Positions 63,508-64,000 of a stretch of DNA of 64,000 nt are shown here, piece after piece. The first letter of the stretch is position 1. The number at the start of each line of letters is the position of its first letter. The notes beneath the pieces are model-generated. The model did not search any database. It was not told the DNA's origin and saw only the letters and a list, made by a program, of their open reading frames with translations. A program made the translations under genes and the position numbers. Origin of the DNA: JBMOUD01 sp049319665 (GTDB lineage Bacteria > Pseudomonadota > Gammaproteobacteria > Enterobacterales > Enterobacteriaceae); NCBI RefSeq assembly GCF_049319665.1, contig NZ_JBMOUD010000007.1, positions 62,001 to 126,000 of the forward strand, read 5' to 3'.

Positions 63508-63996
63508 TTAACAATGCGGCCGCTGATTATCTGCGTCATCTTCATCACGCGACGAAATCAATCGCTCAGACGGTTCATCTTTACGCTGAAATTCTCCGTC
63601 AAAAGTGTGACCAGATTGTGGCTGTGCGCCACCGGGGCGGTAAATATTCAAATGTGGAAGCACTTTCAAGGTCAGTGACTTTTGTACCGGCGGTAATAGC
63701 AGCAACAGACCAAGAAAATCAGTGAAGAAACCAGGGATAAGCAACAAGAAACCAGCCAGCACCAGGGAGACACTTTTAACCATCTCAGCGGCCGGGCTTT
63801 CTCCTTGTGCCAGCTTTTGCTGTAGCTGCACAAACGTTTTCATTCCCTGATTACGCACCAGAGAAATACCGATGCAGGAAGTAAAGACCACCAGCAGCAA
63901 CGTAATCGCGACACCAAATATGGATGCGACTTTGATAAATAAGGTTATTTCGATGTAAGCCAACAGAAATAACACGATTAACGGTAACAAGCGCAC
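63508..63996 (-). CDS. fxsA: FxsA membrane protein
   Basis: A 162-residue inner-membrane protein whose overproduction relieves F exclusion of phage T7 in E. coli. Membrane segments lie at ~2-20, 27-47 and 75-105. Conserved motifs are CIGISLVRNQGMKTF, PAAEMVKSVSLVLAGFLLLIPGFFTDFLG in two parts, and a hydrophilic tail with TFDGEFQRKD. The GTG start at 63996 fits the family N-terminus but lies four bases from the window edge, so its binding site is not visible. Confidence 0.9.
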   Translation of the reverse strand: MRLLPLIVLFLLAYIEITLFIKVASIFGVAITLLLVVFTSCIGISLVRNQGMKTFVQLQQKLAQGESPAAEMVKSVSLVLAGFLLLIPGFFTDFLGLLLLLPPVQKSLTLKVLPHLNIYRPGGAQPQSGHTFDGEFQRKDEPSERLISSRDEDDADNQRPHC

Positions 63997-64000
63997 CGCA

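Overview
The window is a chromosomal segment of a gammaproteobacterium of the order Enterobacterales. Almost every gene has a recognisable Escherichia coli counterpart of similar length, and most follow the E. coli order of the 94-96 min region (ppa-ytfP-tamBA-ytfL-ytfK-ytfJ-cysQ-cpdB, rpsF-priB-rpsR-rplI, nsrR-rnr-rlmB, the miaA-hfq-hflXKC group, orn-rsgA-psd-mscM-epmA, efp-epmB, groSL-fxsA). Three features differ from E. coli: mdh-argR sits directly beside mpl-fbp, there is no msrA between tamA and ytfL, and a chemoreceptor lies between fbp and ppa. With the moderate base composition and the dispersed repeats, this suggests a Hafnia/Yersinia/Serratia-like genus. The genus cannot be fixed from the sequence alone.

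Layout. 1-6.2 kb: end of sfsB/nlp, mdh, argR with probable ARG boxes, two tandem YhcN-like periplasmic proteins, mpl and fbp. 6.2-17 kb: a chemoreceptor with a sigma-28 promoter, ppa, the ytfP-tamB-tamA envelope-assembly operon, ytfL and ytfK. 17-24 kb: ytfJ, cysQ, cpdB, a secreted lipocalin-like protein, fklB and oapA (ytfB). 24-29 kb: ribosomal operon rpsF-priB-rpsR-rplI with its promoter and S6:S18-type leader, yjfP, bsmA and aidB. 29-47 kb: a long leftward run, rlmB, rnr, nsrR, purA, yjeT, hflC, hflK, hflX, hfq, miaA, mutL, amiB, tsaE and nnr, with queG divergent. 47-48 kb: three identical tRNA-Gly genes. 48-54.5 kb: orn, rsgA, psd, mscM. 56.9-64 kb: epmA, blc, one entericidin, efp, epmB, yjeI, groL, groS with a sigma-32 promoter, and fxsA.

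Working together: EpmA, EpmB and their substrate EF-P are all here, as are the TamA/TamB export pair, HflK/HflC with HflX/Hfq, and the nnr-tsaE-amiB-mutL-miaA chain whose genes touch or overlap.

The one clearly accessory region is 54.5-56.9 kb, between mscM and epmA. It holds an AT-rich pair: a leaderless peptidoglycan-binding/glucosaminidase protein followed by a small exported two-cysteine protein. This looks like a cell-wall-degrading effector with a periplasmic immunity protein. The pair is flanked by two related ~195-base repeats in opposite orientation, whose hairpins are kept while their stem sequences differ. A 45-residue putative lipoprotein and a hexanucleotide repeat lie in the same interval.
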